Below are positions 36,923 through 45,595 of a DNA stretch of 64,000 nucleotides, piece by piece. The stretch's first letter is position 1, and each line of letters opens with the position of its first letter. Position numbers and translations under genes: made by a program. Source of the stretch: Pseudomonas mosselii (GTDB lineage Bacteria > Pseudomonadota > Gammaproteobacteria > Pseudomonadales > Pseudomonadaceae); contig NZ_CP081966.1 of assembly GCF_019823065.1 (NCBI RefSeq), positions 1,140,001-1,204,000 on the forward strand. The letters are read 5' to 3'. The notes under the pieces were generated by a model. It had not been told where the DNA came from and did not search any database. It saw only the letters and a program-made list of their open reading frames with translations.

Positions 36923-36942
36923 GGGCCGCTACGCGGCCCTTT
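36923..36942 (+). terminator. GC-rich hairpin after the MscS gene
   Basis: GGGCCGC-TAC-GCGGCCC-TTT, near-identical to the hairpin after secA, including the CGCGGC/CGCGAC flank. It probably doubles as repeat element and terminator. Confidence 0.6.
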
Positions 36943-36975
36943 CGCGGCCCACAATGTCTAGCTGCTTTTGAACAT

Positions 36976-37110
36976 ATGGCAAGTGGCTTGGATGTTCGGA
37001 CAAGGCGCCGCGACGAGTCATGGCAGGGCTATGGCGAGGCGTGGCAACGCCGGCCGGGCGCCCAAGACGCCGCCAAAATTGAACAGCTTATTGCCGAGAC
37101 AGCACACTAG
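36976..37110 (+). other. Short ORF of 44 codons, possible remnant
   Basis: ATG at 36976 opens a frame to TAG at 37108 reading MASGLDVRTRRRDESWQGYG and ending in KIEQLIAETAH. The composition is protein-like (charged, Trp and Tyr pairs, C-terminal helix), but no ribosome site precedes it and I recognise no family. It may be a small gene or the end of a decayed one. Confidence 0.25.
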
Positions 37111-37154
37111 CAGGGGTAGGAGCGCTCAGCGCCCGGCTGGCATTGCTCGGTTGA

Positions 37155-37330
37155 TCAGCTGCTCATGGCAGCCTCCGCACGATCTTTCGGTTTGCGTTGG
37201 TACACCTGATCACTTTGCAGCAGTGACCAGATAATGAGCAGGATTTGTCCCCGCACGTGTGTCAGCGATGTCTCAAGTCCGTACACATCGGTAGCAGACA
37301 GGGATTGCGGGGCGAGTCCATCAATTACAG
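37155..37330 (-). pseudogene. Possible decayed gene fragment
   Basis: The minus-strand frame ending at 37155 reads ATDVYGLETSLTHVRGQILL and then IIWSLLQSDQVYQRKPKDRA to its end. Before this the open frame continues antisense into argO, so no start is available. Codon use has fewer G/C third positions than neighbouring genes. I could not assign a family. It sits in a 485-bp stretch (36855-37339) with no intact gene, otherwise holding REP-like sequence. Confidence 0.3.
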
Positions 37331-37339
37331 GTAAGCGGT

Positions 37340-37939
37340 TCAGTTGAAGATGAGCTGCGCCGCCACCGCGAACATCATCACCGCCACCATCAGGTCGAGC
37401 ATCCGCCAGGTCGCAGGGCGTGCCAGCCACGGCGCCAGCCAGGCGGCGCCGATCGCCAGGGTCGAGAACCACACCAGCGAGGCACTGGCGGCGCCGGCCA
37501 CGTAGGCGCCGGGCACGGTCTGCTGGGCGCCGAGGGAGCCGATAAGCAGCACGGTGTCCAGATATACGTGGGGATTGAGCAGGGTCACCGCCAGCGCGCT
37601 CAGCAGCACCGCGCGGCGCGAGCGCACGCCCTGGCCTTCCCGGTGCTGCAGGCTCTGTTTGGAAAACGCGCTGCGCAGGGCCTTGGTGCCGTACCAGATC
37701 AGGAACACCGCGCCGCCCCAGCGCGCCACGGCCAGCAGAGTAGGGTTGTGCGCCAGTACCGTGGCCAGTCCGAACACCCCGGCGGCGACCAGCAGCGCGT
37801 CACAGACCACGCACAGCACCGCCACCGGCAGGTGATGCTCACGGCGCAGGCTCTGCGCCAGGACGAAGGCGTTCTGGGCGCCGATGGCCATGATCAGGCC
37901 AAAGGCCACCAGCATGCCGTTGAGATAGCTTTGCCACAT
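37340..37939 (-). CDS. argO: LysE/ArgO family basic amino acid exporter
   Basis: A 199-residue inner-membrane protein with about six transmembrane helices. N-terminal GLIMAIGAQNAFVLAQSLRREH and the later TLLNPHVYLDTVLLIGSLG are hallmark segments of the LysE/ArgO family, which exports arginine and/or lysine when these accumulate. The start at MWQSYLNG was chosen because it gives the family length; the longer reading overlaps the regulatory region. It is divergent from an ArgP-type LysR regulator, the standard arrangement for this exporter. Confidence 0.92.
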   Translation of the reverse strand: MWQSYLNGMLVAFGLIMAIGAQNAFVLAQSLRREHHLPVAVLCVVCDALLVAAGVFGLATVLAHNPTLLAVARWGGAVFLIWYGTKALRSAFSKQSLQHREGQGVRSRRAVLLSALAVTLLNPHVYLDTVLLIGSLGAQQTVPGAYVAGAASASLVWFSTLAIGAAWLAPWLARPATWRMLDLMVAVMMFAVAAQLIFN

Positions 37940-38064
37940 AGCGGGGACACTCCACGGGCACCGATGCGGACATCGGCGCGGATCAACAAGAAAGATGTGG
38001 CCATTGTGGCGGTTGCGGCGGTATAAGAAAAACCAATAGAGCTGATCAGTCATTAGAGAAATCG
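37940..38064. promoter_or_regulatory. argO-argP divergent control region
   Basis: A 125-bp region between divergent genes. The AT-rich segment 38022-38040 (TATAAGAAAAACCAATA) is the most likely LysR-type (T-N11-A) recognition site for ArgP. On the minus strand the same segment offers TTATAC as a possible -10 for argO. Confidence 0.45.
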
Positions 38065-38955
38065 ATGTTCGACTACAAGTTGCTCGCCGCCCTTGCTGCG
38101 GTGATCGAACAAGGCGGTTTCGAGCGCGCCGCCCAGGTGCTGGGGCTTTCGCAGTCGGCCATCTCGCAACGCATCAAGCTGCTCGAGGCGCGGGTCGGCC
38201 AGCCGGTGCTGGTGCGCGCCACGCCACCGAGCCCGACCGAGGTCGGCCGGCAGTTGCTCAACCATGTGCAGCAGGTGCGCCTGCTTGAGCGCGACTTGCA
38301 GCGCCAGGTGCCGGCGTTGGACGAGGAGGGCATGCCCGAGCGCCTGCGCATCGCCCTCAACGCCGACAGCCTGGCGACCTGGTGGGCCGGTGCGGTGGGG
38401 GCTTTCTGCGCGCAGCAGCAGGTGCTGCTTGACCTGGTGGTCGAAGACCAGGAGGTCGGCCTCAAGCGCATGCGCGCCGGCGAGGTCGCGGCCTGCCTGT
38501 GTGGCAGCGAACGTCCCGTTGCCGGCGCGCGCAGCCTGCCGCTGGGGTCGATGCGTTATCGTGCGCTGGCCAGCCCCGCGTTCATGGCGCGCTACTTTCC
38601 CCAAGGTTTTGCGGTCGAGCGGTTGGCCCGTGCTCCGGCGATCGTGTTCGGGCCGGACGATTTCCTCCAGCATCGCTATCTGGCGTCGTTGGGCGTGCAG
38701 GAAGGATTCCTGCACCACCTTTGCCCGTCCTCCGAAGGTTTCCTGCGCATGACCGAGGCTGGCCTGGGCTGGGGGCTGGTGCCGGAGCGGCAGGTAGCCG
38801 AACAGCTGGCCCGTGGCGAACTGGTGGAAATCTGCGCCAATACCCCCATCGACGTACCGCTGTACTGGCATCATTGGCGCAACGGCGGGCAGTTGCTCGT
38901 CCAGCTGACCGACCACCTGCGCCATTCGGCGCGGCATTGGCTGGTGCCCTTGTAG
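38065..38955 (+). CDS. argP: LysR-type regulator ArgP
   Basis: A 296-residue LysR-family regulator. The N-terminal winged helix (about residues 2-60; FERAAQVLGLSQSAISQRIKLLE is the recognition part, here cut as GLSQSAISQRIK) precedes a linker helix and the effector-binding domain from about residue 90. ArgP senses lysine and arginine and activates argO. The PTEVGRQLLNHVQQVRLLE linker and the position divergent from an exporter identify the ArgP/LysG subgroup. Autoregulation is likely but not shown by sequence. Confidence 0.92.
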   Translation: MFDYKLLAALAAVIEQGGFERAAQVLGLSQSAISQRIKLLEARVGQPVLVRATPPSPTEVGRQLLNHVQQVRLLERDLQRQVPALDEEGMPERLRIALNADSLATWWAGAVGAFCAQQQVLLDLVVEDQEVGLKRMRAGEVAACLCGSERPVAGARSLPLGSMRYRALASPAFMARYFPQGFAVERLARAPAIVFGPDDFLQHRYLASLGVQEGFLHHLCPSSEGFLRMTEAGLGWGLVPERQVAEQLARGELVEICANTPIDVPLYWHHWRNGGQLLVQLTDHLRHSARHWLVPL

Positions 38956-39004
38956 GCATATCAGGCGTCAGTTGCATCCGAAATCTGGCAAGGCGGAGTC
39001 TTAC

Positions 39005-40000
39005 ATGCGAATTCTGGTCACCGGCGCGAGCGGCTTCATCGGCGGGCGCTTTGCGCGCTTCGCCTTGGAGCAGGGCCTGGAGGTGCGGATCAATGGCCGG
39101 CGGGCGGAGGGCGTGGAGCACCTGGTCAAGCGCGGGGCGCAGTTCATCCCGGGCGACCTGGGCGATGCCGAGCTGGCCCGGCGCCTGTGCCAGGGCGTCG
39201 ACGCAGTGGTGCATTGCGCCGGCGCGGTGGGCACTTGGGGCCGCTATCAGGATTTTCACCAGGGCAACGTGGTACTTACCGAGAACGTGGTCGAGGGGTG
39301 CATCAAGGAGCATGTGCGGCGCCTGGTGCACCTGTCGTCGCCGTCGATCTACTTCACTGGACGTTCGCGCCTCGACATCCGCGAGGACCAGGTACCGCGC
39401 CGCTTCCATGACCATTACGCGCTGACCAAGCACCTGGCCGAGCAGAAAGTGTTCGGCGCCCAGGAGTTCGGCTTGGAAGTGCTGGCGCTGCGCCCGCGTT
39501 TCGTCACCGGTGCCGGCGATGCGAGCATTTTCCCACGCCTGATGCGAATGCAGGCCAAGGGGCGCGTGGCGATCGTCGGCAATGGCCTGAACAAGGTCGA
39601 CTTCACCAGTGTGCACAACCTCAACGAGGCATTGCTCAGTGCCCTTTTCGCCGAGGAACAGGCCCTTGGCCAGGCCTACAACATCAGCAACGGCCACCCG
39701 TTGCCGCTATGGGACGTGGTCAACTACGTGATGCGCCGCATGCAACTGCCGCAGGTCACCCGCTACCGCTCCCCAAGCCTGGCCTACGGCCTGGCGGCGC
39801 TCAACGAGGCCGCTTGCATGCTTTGGCCCGGGCGCCCGCTGCCGACCTTGAGCCGCACGGCAGTGCAGGTGATGAGCAAAGATTTCACCCTCGATATCAG
39901 CCGTGCCCGACAGTACCTGGGCTACCGACCCCAGGCCGATGTGTGGTCCGCGCTGGATGAATTCTGTGCCTGGTGGCAGGCGCAGACGGGGCAACGCTGA
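39005..40000 (+). CDS. NAD-dependent epimerase/dehydratase (extended SDR)
   Basis: A 331-residue extended short-chain dehydrogenase. The nucleotide motif VTGASGFIGGRFA is at residue 5, VVHCAGAVGTWG near 66, and the catalytic triad is LSSPSIYF (Ser) with YALTK (Tyr-x-x-x-Lys) near residue 138. The C-terminal region resembles the 3-beta-hydroxysteroid dehydrogenase/dihydroflavonol reductase branch rather than sugar epimerases. The substrate is unknown. The ATG at 39005 gives the typical N-terminus; the longer reading adds 11 residues before it. Confidence 0.88.
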   Translation: MRILVTGASGFIGGRFARFALEQGLEVRINGRRAEGVEHLVKRGAQFIPGDLGDAELARRLCQGVDAVVHCAGAVGTWGRYQDFHQGNVVLTENVVEGCIKEHVRRLVHLSSPSIYFTGRSRLDIREDQVPRRFHDHYALTKHLAEQKVFGAQEFGLEVLALRPRFVTGAGDASIFPRLMRMQAKGRVAIVGNGLNKVDFTSVHNLNEALLSALFAEEQALGQAYNISNGHPLPLWDVVNYVMRRMQLPQVTRYRSPSLAYGLAALNEAACMLWPGRPLPTLSRTAVQVMSKDFTLDISRARQYLGYRPQADVWSALDEFCAWWQAQTGQR

Positions 40001-40087
40001 ACCTGTGGGCGGGATGATGGTCATCAGTGCGCTGTCCAGGCGGTTTATACTCATGCCTCTTTGCTACCACCGCGGTTGAATGCACCC

Positions 40088-40912
40088 ATGCGTAACGACG
40101 CCCACGACGACTTTGACGATGTGCCCACCCTGCGTGCCGGCACCCCTGATGACGATGAATTGCTGCCTGCTCACGTCACCCGCAGCCGCCAGAAGGCGGC
40201 ACGCCCACGCAGCAACGGCCCGCTGTGGGCCTTGCTGGGTGCCTCGTTCATCGCCTTGGGCGGACTTGGCTGGTGGAGCTTCCAGCAGATCACATTGATG
40301 GAGCAGCAACTGGTCGCGACCCAGGAAAGCTTTGCCCGCATCAGTGAGGAGGCGGCCGGGCGTTTGCAGGCGATCAGCGGCAAGGTCGATGCCAGCGAGT
40401 CCAGCAGCAGTTCCGGCAGCGAGGCGTTGAAGCTGCAGATCCGTCAGTTGCAGGCCTCGCTGGCCGAGCAGGGCAAGCAGCAGCAGGGCGTCGCCGGACA
40501 GGCGGGTGACCTGGGCAAGCGCTTGGAGCAGGTGCTGGCCGATACCCGCGAGCAGCAGAAGGCGGTGACCGAATTGCAAGGGCAACTGCAGGCGCAGCTC
40601 AAGGCAGTCAATGGCGAGCTGGCGGCGCTCAAGTCGGGCCAGGTGGATGGCGGCAAGCTGGATGGTCAGCTCAAGAGCCTGAGCAATGAGGTGGCGGCGC
40701 TGAAGAAGCAGGGCAATCCGAGCGCGGCCATCGAGAGCCTTGAGCAGGATGTGCTGGTGCTCAAGAGCCAGTTAGACAACCGCCCGGCCACCGCGGGCGG
40801 TGGCACTTCGGTGCAGGAGTTCGATGCCTTCCGTGGGCAGACGACCCGCAATATCAATACCCTGCAGAGCCAAATCCAGAACTTGCAACAGCAGATCAAT
40901 GCCCGCCCTTGA
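40088..40912 (+). CDS. Single-pass membrane protein with long coiled coil
   Basis: A 274-residue protein not assignable to a characterised family. An acidic then basic cytoplasmic N-terminus (1-44) is followed by one membrane helix (PLWALLGASFIALGGLGWWSF, about 45-65). The rest is Gln/Leu/Lys-rich with heptad character (about 70-220 and 245-272), predicting a long periplasmic coiled coil with a Ser/Gly hinge near residue 108. It follows the epimerase gene by 87 bp on the same strand. A structural or scaffolding role in the envelope is an inference from architecture only. Confidence 0.8.
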   Translation: MRNDAHDDFDDVPTLRAGTPDDDELLPAHVTRSRQKAARPRSNGPLWALLGASFIALGGLGWWSFQQITLMEQQLVATQESFARISEEAAGRLQAISGKVDASESSSSSGSEALKLQIRQLQASLAEQGKQQQGVAGQAGDLGKRLEQVLADTREQQKAVTELQGQLQAQLKAVNGELAALKSGQVDGGKLDGQLKSLSNEVAALKKQGNPSAAIESLEQDVLVLKSQLDNRPATAGGGTSVQEFDAFRGQTTRNINTLQSQIQNLQQQINARP

Positions 40913-41210
40913 ACCGAGCATGAATGTGGTTACCTGAGACTTCGATCGGGTGCCATTGCCTCTGAATTTGTCTGTTTCCCGCGCCTGCAGCGTTCCTTTC
41001 GGCAGACCCCGAACCCGTCTGAACCTGGCATTTTTGTCAGGTGTCGGACGGGCTGGAGTTTGTTACATCTACTAGCACGACGACGGCAGCCGTTTCCTCC
41101 CTTGCTCCTGTTCCCATCACTGGTTGGCTAGTGCCTTGTGTCGTGACTAACTCGTTGCCCCGAATCCGTGAGGGTGCAGGGGCCGCGTACCTGTAGAACC
41201 GATTAGGAAA
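40913..41210. other. Intergenic region upstream of the repeat-protein pair
   Basis: About 300 bp with lower GC than its flanks and no credible gene. TTGTCA at 41034 is present but no -10 lies at proper spacing. It presumably carries the promoter of the accessory block. Confidence 0.5.
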
Positions 41211-43238
41211 ATGGCCATGAACAAGCCTGTACCCAAACAACTCAGCGGTCGGTTGCTGCGGCCCGCGGGTAAACGCTCCAGAGTGTTGTTCCCACAGGGT
41301 GGAGTGTTGGAATTCAAGGAACTGATTGTCGAGGGGCTGGTTGAGGATGGCGTCGACGATCCTGCTGAACTCTTGCCGGTGGCGGACCATAAGAAACCGT
41401 TGAAGGTGAGGGTGCCGAACTGGGATGAAGTCGAGGAAGGTATGGTCATCGCGTTGTATGTAAACGGTGACGAAGAACTCGAAGGCGTGGGCATGGCCTG
41501 GCATTCGATCACGGCCGCGGAAGCGGCGGATCCTGATTACGAGTTCTCTCTGGAACTGCCGAGTTCGTATTGGGATTTCATTGCGGATGGGCAGGATCGT
41601 ACCTTCCAGGTGGGTTACTCGGTTCGACCAGAGTTTTCAGGTGAATTCGAAAGAGGGCCCAACCGAGTCATCCGCATCGATAAACTGGCGCCGGGTGGCA
41701 ACCCCGGCACACTCGCGAGGCTATCGTTTGCTTCGGAGATCGAGGCCAGGAAGCACATCCTGATCACGGACTTTGTCGCTGGCATGCTTACGGTCCATGT
41801 CAGGGGTTATATGGAGCAGAAGCAGGGTGACCAGATCATGGTGACCATGACCGACGGCACCACCCCAGTGACGGTCGGCCCCTTCACCGTCACCAGCAGC
41901 ATTGACGCCACGCCAGTGGCACTGCCGCTGGCCGAGGTGCAGAAGCTCAAGGACAATACCCCGATCACATTCACCTACACGTCGCAGGATCGGGCAGGGA
42001 ATCTCTCGATCGTTTCCGTGCCTCATGACACCCTGCAGTTGCTGTTGCAGGATATCCCCGTCGTTCTCCCTACGCCTGAAGTGCCAGGATTTGACCAGTC
42101 GGGCGACCCGCTGATTCTCGACAAAGATGCCCGTGCAGGCATCAACCTGGTGGTTCCCGGGGTCACCGGGGCTCGTATCGGCGATAAGGTCGTCGTGCTT
42201 TGGGGAGCCCAACGTTCGGACGAACATGAAGTCACCGTGGTGCCGCCGCCGCCAGAGCCATTGATGAAACTGGTCCTGCTGTATCCGCTTACCAGCGCAG
42301 GGCCGAAGACAGGGGCAGTGGCCGTGAGTTATGAATTGTGGCGCGGCGCCTTCAAGATCGGCGACGCGACGCCCCCGGCGAGCGTCAATGTCGACCTGCG
42401 GCTGCCGGGTGGGCCCGATCCCGATCCGGAGTTGCCAGGGCATGGCAATCTGGAATTGGCCACCATTGCCGGCGATGCCTCCGGGCAAGTGGATGAGCTG
42501 ACGCCCGAGGATGTCGCCGCAGGTGCGCAAGTGACCATCCCCTGGCTCGCCGTGGACGGCACTGAACTGTTGGAGGAGGACGATAAACTCCACCTGGTCT
42601 GGGGCACACAGCCCTCCCACGCGCTTGCTCCCGTGAGCGCTGCCGAGGCAGCTGCCAAGGTCAACATCAATCGTCCAGTTCCCCCGACCGTGCTGGCCAG
42701 CGAGCCCAGTGGCACAGTGCAGATGGCCTATACCGTGACCCGGGTATTCGGTGCGAGTGGCGAGGAAAACACTGCGCATTCTCCATCCAAGCCTGTGGTC
42801 CTACTGCGCGGGGAAGACCTGCCGGGAGGGGGCACTGCGCTCAAGGAGCTTGAATTCACTGACCTCAATCGGTTTGGCGCAATCGATATCGAGAAGGCGC
42901 AACGAGATTTACCGGTGAAAATCGAGCTTTATGGCAACGTGGCGGTGGGCGACACCATTGTGATCCATCTCAGTGCAGACGACAGTCAGAAGCCTACTCC
43001 CGGAAACCCTATCCCGGATGCTGAAGTAAACCTCCCGCTCATCAGAATCGAACAGCATCACAAAGACAAGGGCGAACTCACCTACCAGATCGAGCGTCGA
43101 TGGGCGTTCGTAATCTGCACCGGCTCGGCCACCGTCGAGTACACGGCGACGAATGTCCATGGGCCGGTGAAAGCCGGTCACAAACGTGTGCCGGTCTCGG
43201 TAAGGGAACCCAGTCAGGGGACGTGCCCGCTGCCTTGA
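41211..43238 (+). CDS. Modular Ig-like repeat protein A (unassigned)
   Basis: A 675-residue protein with no recognised family name. Beta-rich modules of about 120-130 residues carry a recurring signature, Gly-Asp-x-(Ile/Val)-x-(hydrophobic)-x-(Trp/Met/Leu), seen near residues 77 (GMVIALYV), 206 (GDQIMVTM), 324 (GDKVVVLW), 458 (DKLHLVW) and 580 (GDTIVIHL), which suggests tandem immunoglobulin-like domains. Residues 35-285 align well by eye with protein B downstream (RIDKLAPGG, SQDRAGN). No signal peptide or membrane helix was seen. AGGAAA precedes the ATG. Adhesin, secreted filament or toxin-accessory roles are all possible; none is supported directly. Confidence 0.85.
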   Translation: MAMNKPVPKQLSGRLLRPAGKRSRVLFPQGGVLEFKELIVEGLVEDGVDDPAELLPVADHKKPLKVRVPNWDEVEEGMVIALYVNGDEELEGVGMAWHSITAAEAADPDYEFSLELPSSYWDFIADGQDRTFQVGYSVRPEFSGEFERGPNRVIRIDKLAPGGNPGTLARLSFASEIEARKHILITDFVAGMLTVHVRGYMEQKQGDQIMVTMTDGTTPVTVGPFTVTSSIDATPVALPLAEVQKLKDNTPITFTYTSQDRAGNLSIVSVPHDTLQLLLQDIPVVLPTPEVPGFDQSGDPLILDKDARAGINLVVPGVTGARIGDKVVVLWGAQRSDEHEVTVVPPPPEPLMKLVLLYPLTSAGPKTGAVAVSYELWRGAFKIGDATPPASVNVDLRLPGGPDPDPELPGHGNLELATIAGDASGQVDELTPEDVAAGAQVTIPWLAVDGTELLEEDDKLHLVWGTQPSHALAPVSAAEAAAKVNINRPVPPTVLASEPSGTVQMAYTVTRVFGASGEENTAHSPSKPVVLLRGEDLPGGGTALKELEFTDLNRFGAIDIEKAQRDLPVKIELYGNVAVGDTIVIHLSADDSQKPTPGNPIPDAEVNLPLIRIEQHHKDKGELTYQIERRWAFVICTGSATVEYTATNVHGPVKAGHKRVPVSVREPSQGTCPLP

Positions 43239-43245
43239 AGTAAAA

Positions 43246-43270
43246 GTGCCCTGGCGATTCGCCAGGGCAC
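43246..43270 (+). terminator. Hairpin between the two repeat-protein genes
   Basis: GTGCCCTGGCG-ATT-CGCCAGGGCAC, an 11-bp perfect stem eight bases after the stop of protein A, followed by the only moderately T-rich TGGTTGTT. It could be a partial terminator or could stabilise the upstream message. Confidence 0.7.
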
Positions 43271-43326
43271 TGGTTGTTCATGTCCCATTGTTGCCTTTGG
43301 GCTCCTTGACTGGCCGAGGATGAGGA

Positions 43327-45405
43327 ATGAATACCTTCAATGAAGGGGTAAAGGGCACGTTTGAATTCAAAGCACTCGAAGTCTGTGCGCTATTGGATGA
43401 CGGTTACGATGAGCTCCCTGAACTGTTGCCGGGTGACAGGTTAAGTGACGATCTGCAGGTGATCGTCCCGTGGTGGCCTGAGATTGCGGTTGATTACCAA
43501 ATCGCGTTGACCTGGGACGACGAGATTCTCGAGGCCGAAGAGGGCGCTTATCACTATGTCGAGCAGTCTGAGGCGGAGGATCGCGATCATAAGTTCGAAC
43601 TCACGCTGCCCGCGTCCTTTTGGCGTTCAGTAGGGGAGGGGAAAGAACGGCGGTTCAGCTTGGGCTACGCTGTTCGCCCCTCTCTGAGCACGGTCTGGGA
43701 GCATGGTCCTAGCCGGTTTGTTCGTATTGACAGGCTGGCCCCCGGAGGTGATGAGGGGGCACTGGGAAAAATGGTGTTCCCCAAGGCATTGGAGGACAGG
43801 GGTGTAATCCTTGAGTCCGATTTCGAGGAGGGCGTGCTCTGGGTCACGATCAGCGGTTTCTTGCATCAGGCGCTGGGTGACACGATCACGGTCAGTATGA
43901 CCGATGGCATTGAACGAGTCAGCGCGGGGCCGTTCATCGTGGACAGCGAGAGCGAGCCTACGCCCATCGCATTGCCCCAGGCCAAGTTGCAGACATTGGT
44001 TGGCGGGATTCCAATCGCTTTCACCTATCAGATACAGGACCGGGCAGGTAACGAGTCCGCCCTCTCCCTGGCTCATGACAGCCTGGTACTCCAGGTCGTA
44101 CAACCCCTGTCTGCACCGCGCGTGCTGGATGCCGACGACTCGGGCAACCTTGATTTCAACCTGCTGGGAGATGCCGACGTCCGCATCGTTCTGGACCCCG
44201 ACGACCGTTGGGTAGTTGGGCAGGCGGTAACGCTGGTCTGGGTGGGCAGGACTGCCAATGGCAGCCTCCTGGCGCCTGTGATCAAGCATGCCCAGTTGAA
44301 GGCGGGTGGCGTTGAAATCCCTCTGGAGAACGCCCATGCGGCCGCGGTGTTGCAGGGGGATGCACGCCTTGTCTACCGCATTGATGAAAGTGGACTCGGT
44401 TCCGATCCAGGGGTGATCTCCATCATCGGCTCCCTCGAACTTGACGCTCCTGAGGTGGATGAGGCAGCGGACGGTGGGCTCGATCCCGAGAATGTTCCGC
44501 CGCAGGGCGCGACGATACGAATCAAGGCTTACCCCCATATGGCCAAGGGCGATCAGATCCTGCTGGAGTGGAATGGTGTGTCCGCTGCTGGCGATCCTCA
44601 TGATCTTTCCTGGCCGCTCGATGTTCAAAAGGAGGGTGAGCTTGAGCAAAGGGTCGGGAAGGACGAGGTCGAGGTTCTGGTTGGGGGACGGGTCACCTTG
44701 TCCTACACGCTGGCTGCAGGGGGCGGGGCCCTCTCCGGTTCCGCGAATTGCGATCTGCGGGTAGGGCGTGTCGCATTCCCGCGCCCAGAAGTGGAAAAGG
44801 CATTCGGTGATAACAAGGACCAGTTGGACTTCAACCGCGACTTCGTCGGGGCCAGCCATGTGAAGGTCACCGTGCGCCAATATGCCGGGATGGCCGGAGA
44901 CCAGGTTGCGTTAGTGCTGGAAGTGCCGGACCGTGACTACCAGTCCCCCTGGAGAGACGTCGTCGGGCCGGCCGATCTGGTGTTTGAGGTACCCGCTGGC
45001 GTGGTGATGAACGGGATTGGGCATACGGTGCCGATCAGCTACAAGATCCTGCGTGATGAAAAGGAGGAAACCTCGGTTGTGCTGGAGCTGAACATTCAGG
45101 AACAGCTGCTGGAGATGCAGGCTCCCAGATACATGTCCTTTGCCAGCCAGGAGCCGAAGTTCATCGTGCGCTATCAAGAGGTCAAGAGCGGCGATCAGAT
45201 CGACATTCACTGGCAGGTTGAAGGGGAACCGTCCAGGCATGCAACGGAGGCGGTGTATCAGGACGCCAGCTATTGGCTTGTGCCAATCGACCCGAACTGG
45301 GTTGCCGCAGATGTAAAGAAGACGGTGTACGCCAACTATTCCGTTGTTCCGAAGGTGGGGGAAAAACGGCAGTTTTCGCCTCTTCATGTCTTCACGCCGC
45401 GTTAA
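43327..45405 (+). CDS. Modular Ig-like repeat protein B (unassigned)
   Basis: A 692-residue paralogue of protein A. The signature recurs near residues 57 (YQIALTW), 184 (GDTITVSM), 298 (GQAVTLVW), 408 (GDQILLEW), 524 (GDQVALVL) and 622 (GDQIDIHW), a spacing of about 98-127 residues, giving about six modules. The segment FVRIDRLAPGGDEGALGKM and IQDRAGNESA match protein A. No signal peptide, lipobox or membrane helix is evident, so export, if any, would use a non-classical route. The ATG at 43327 lies 56 bp after the hairpin; upstream GAGGA can serve as ribosome site. Function unknown. Confidence 0.85.
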   Translation: MNTFNEGVKGTFEFKALEVCALLDDGYDELPELLPGDRLSDDLQVIVPWWPEIAVDYQIALTWDDEILEAEEGAYHYVEQSEAEDRDHKFELTLPASFWRSVGEGKERRFSLGYAVRPSLSTVWEHGPSRFVRIDRLAPGGDEGALGKMVFPKALEDRGVILESDFEEGVLWVTISGFLHQALGDTITVSMTDGIERVSAGPFIVDSESEPTPIALPQAKLQTLVGGIPIAFTYQIQDRAGNESALSLAHDSLVLQVVQPLSAPRVLDADDSGNLDFNLLGDADVRIVLDPDDRWVVGQAVTLVWVGRTANGSLLAPVIKHAQLKAGGVEIPLENAHAAAVLQGDARLVYRIDESGLGSDPGVISIIGSLELDAPEVDEAADGGLDPENVPPQGATIRIKAYPHMAKGDQILLEWNGVSAAGDPHDLSWPLDVQKEGELEQRVGKDEVEVLVGGRVTLSYTLAAGGGALSGSANCDLRVGRVAFPRPEVEKAFGDNKDQLDFNRDFVGASHVKVTVRQYAGMAGDQVALVLEVPDRDYQSPWRDVVGPADLVFEVPAGVVMNGIGHTVPISYKILRDEKEETSVVLELNIQEQLLEMQAPRYMSFASQEPKFIVRYQEVKSGDQIDIHWQVEGEPSRHATEAVYQDASYWLVPIDPNWVAADVKKTVYANYSVVPKVGEKRQFSPLHVFTPR

Positions 45406-45481
45406 CGGTTCGCCCCGTGTCAATCCCACATTCCATGCGCCATGGCGAGGCAGGTGTCAGTGTTTTCTCGTGCCCTGGCGG

Positions 45482-45503
45482 AAAAATCCTACAGAAGATT
45501 TTT
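45482..45503. repeat. Inverted repeat upstream of the autotransporter gene
   Basis: AAAAATC (45482-45488) and GATTTTT (45497-45503) flank CTACAGAA in the 190-bp gap before the autotransporter ATG. It could be a regulator-binding site; nothing more is visible in this gap. Confidence 0.4.
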
Positions 45504-45595
45504 GGATTTCTGTCGAGACTGTTCGCCGTTTCAACAGTGCCGAGGTGCTACGACGACTGGCCGTTCGGTTGACGATGTTTTAGTGGGAGATCGCT

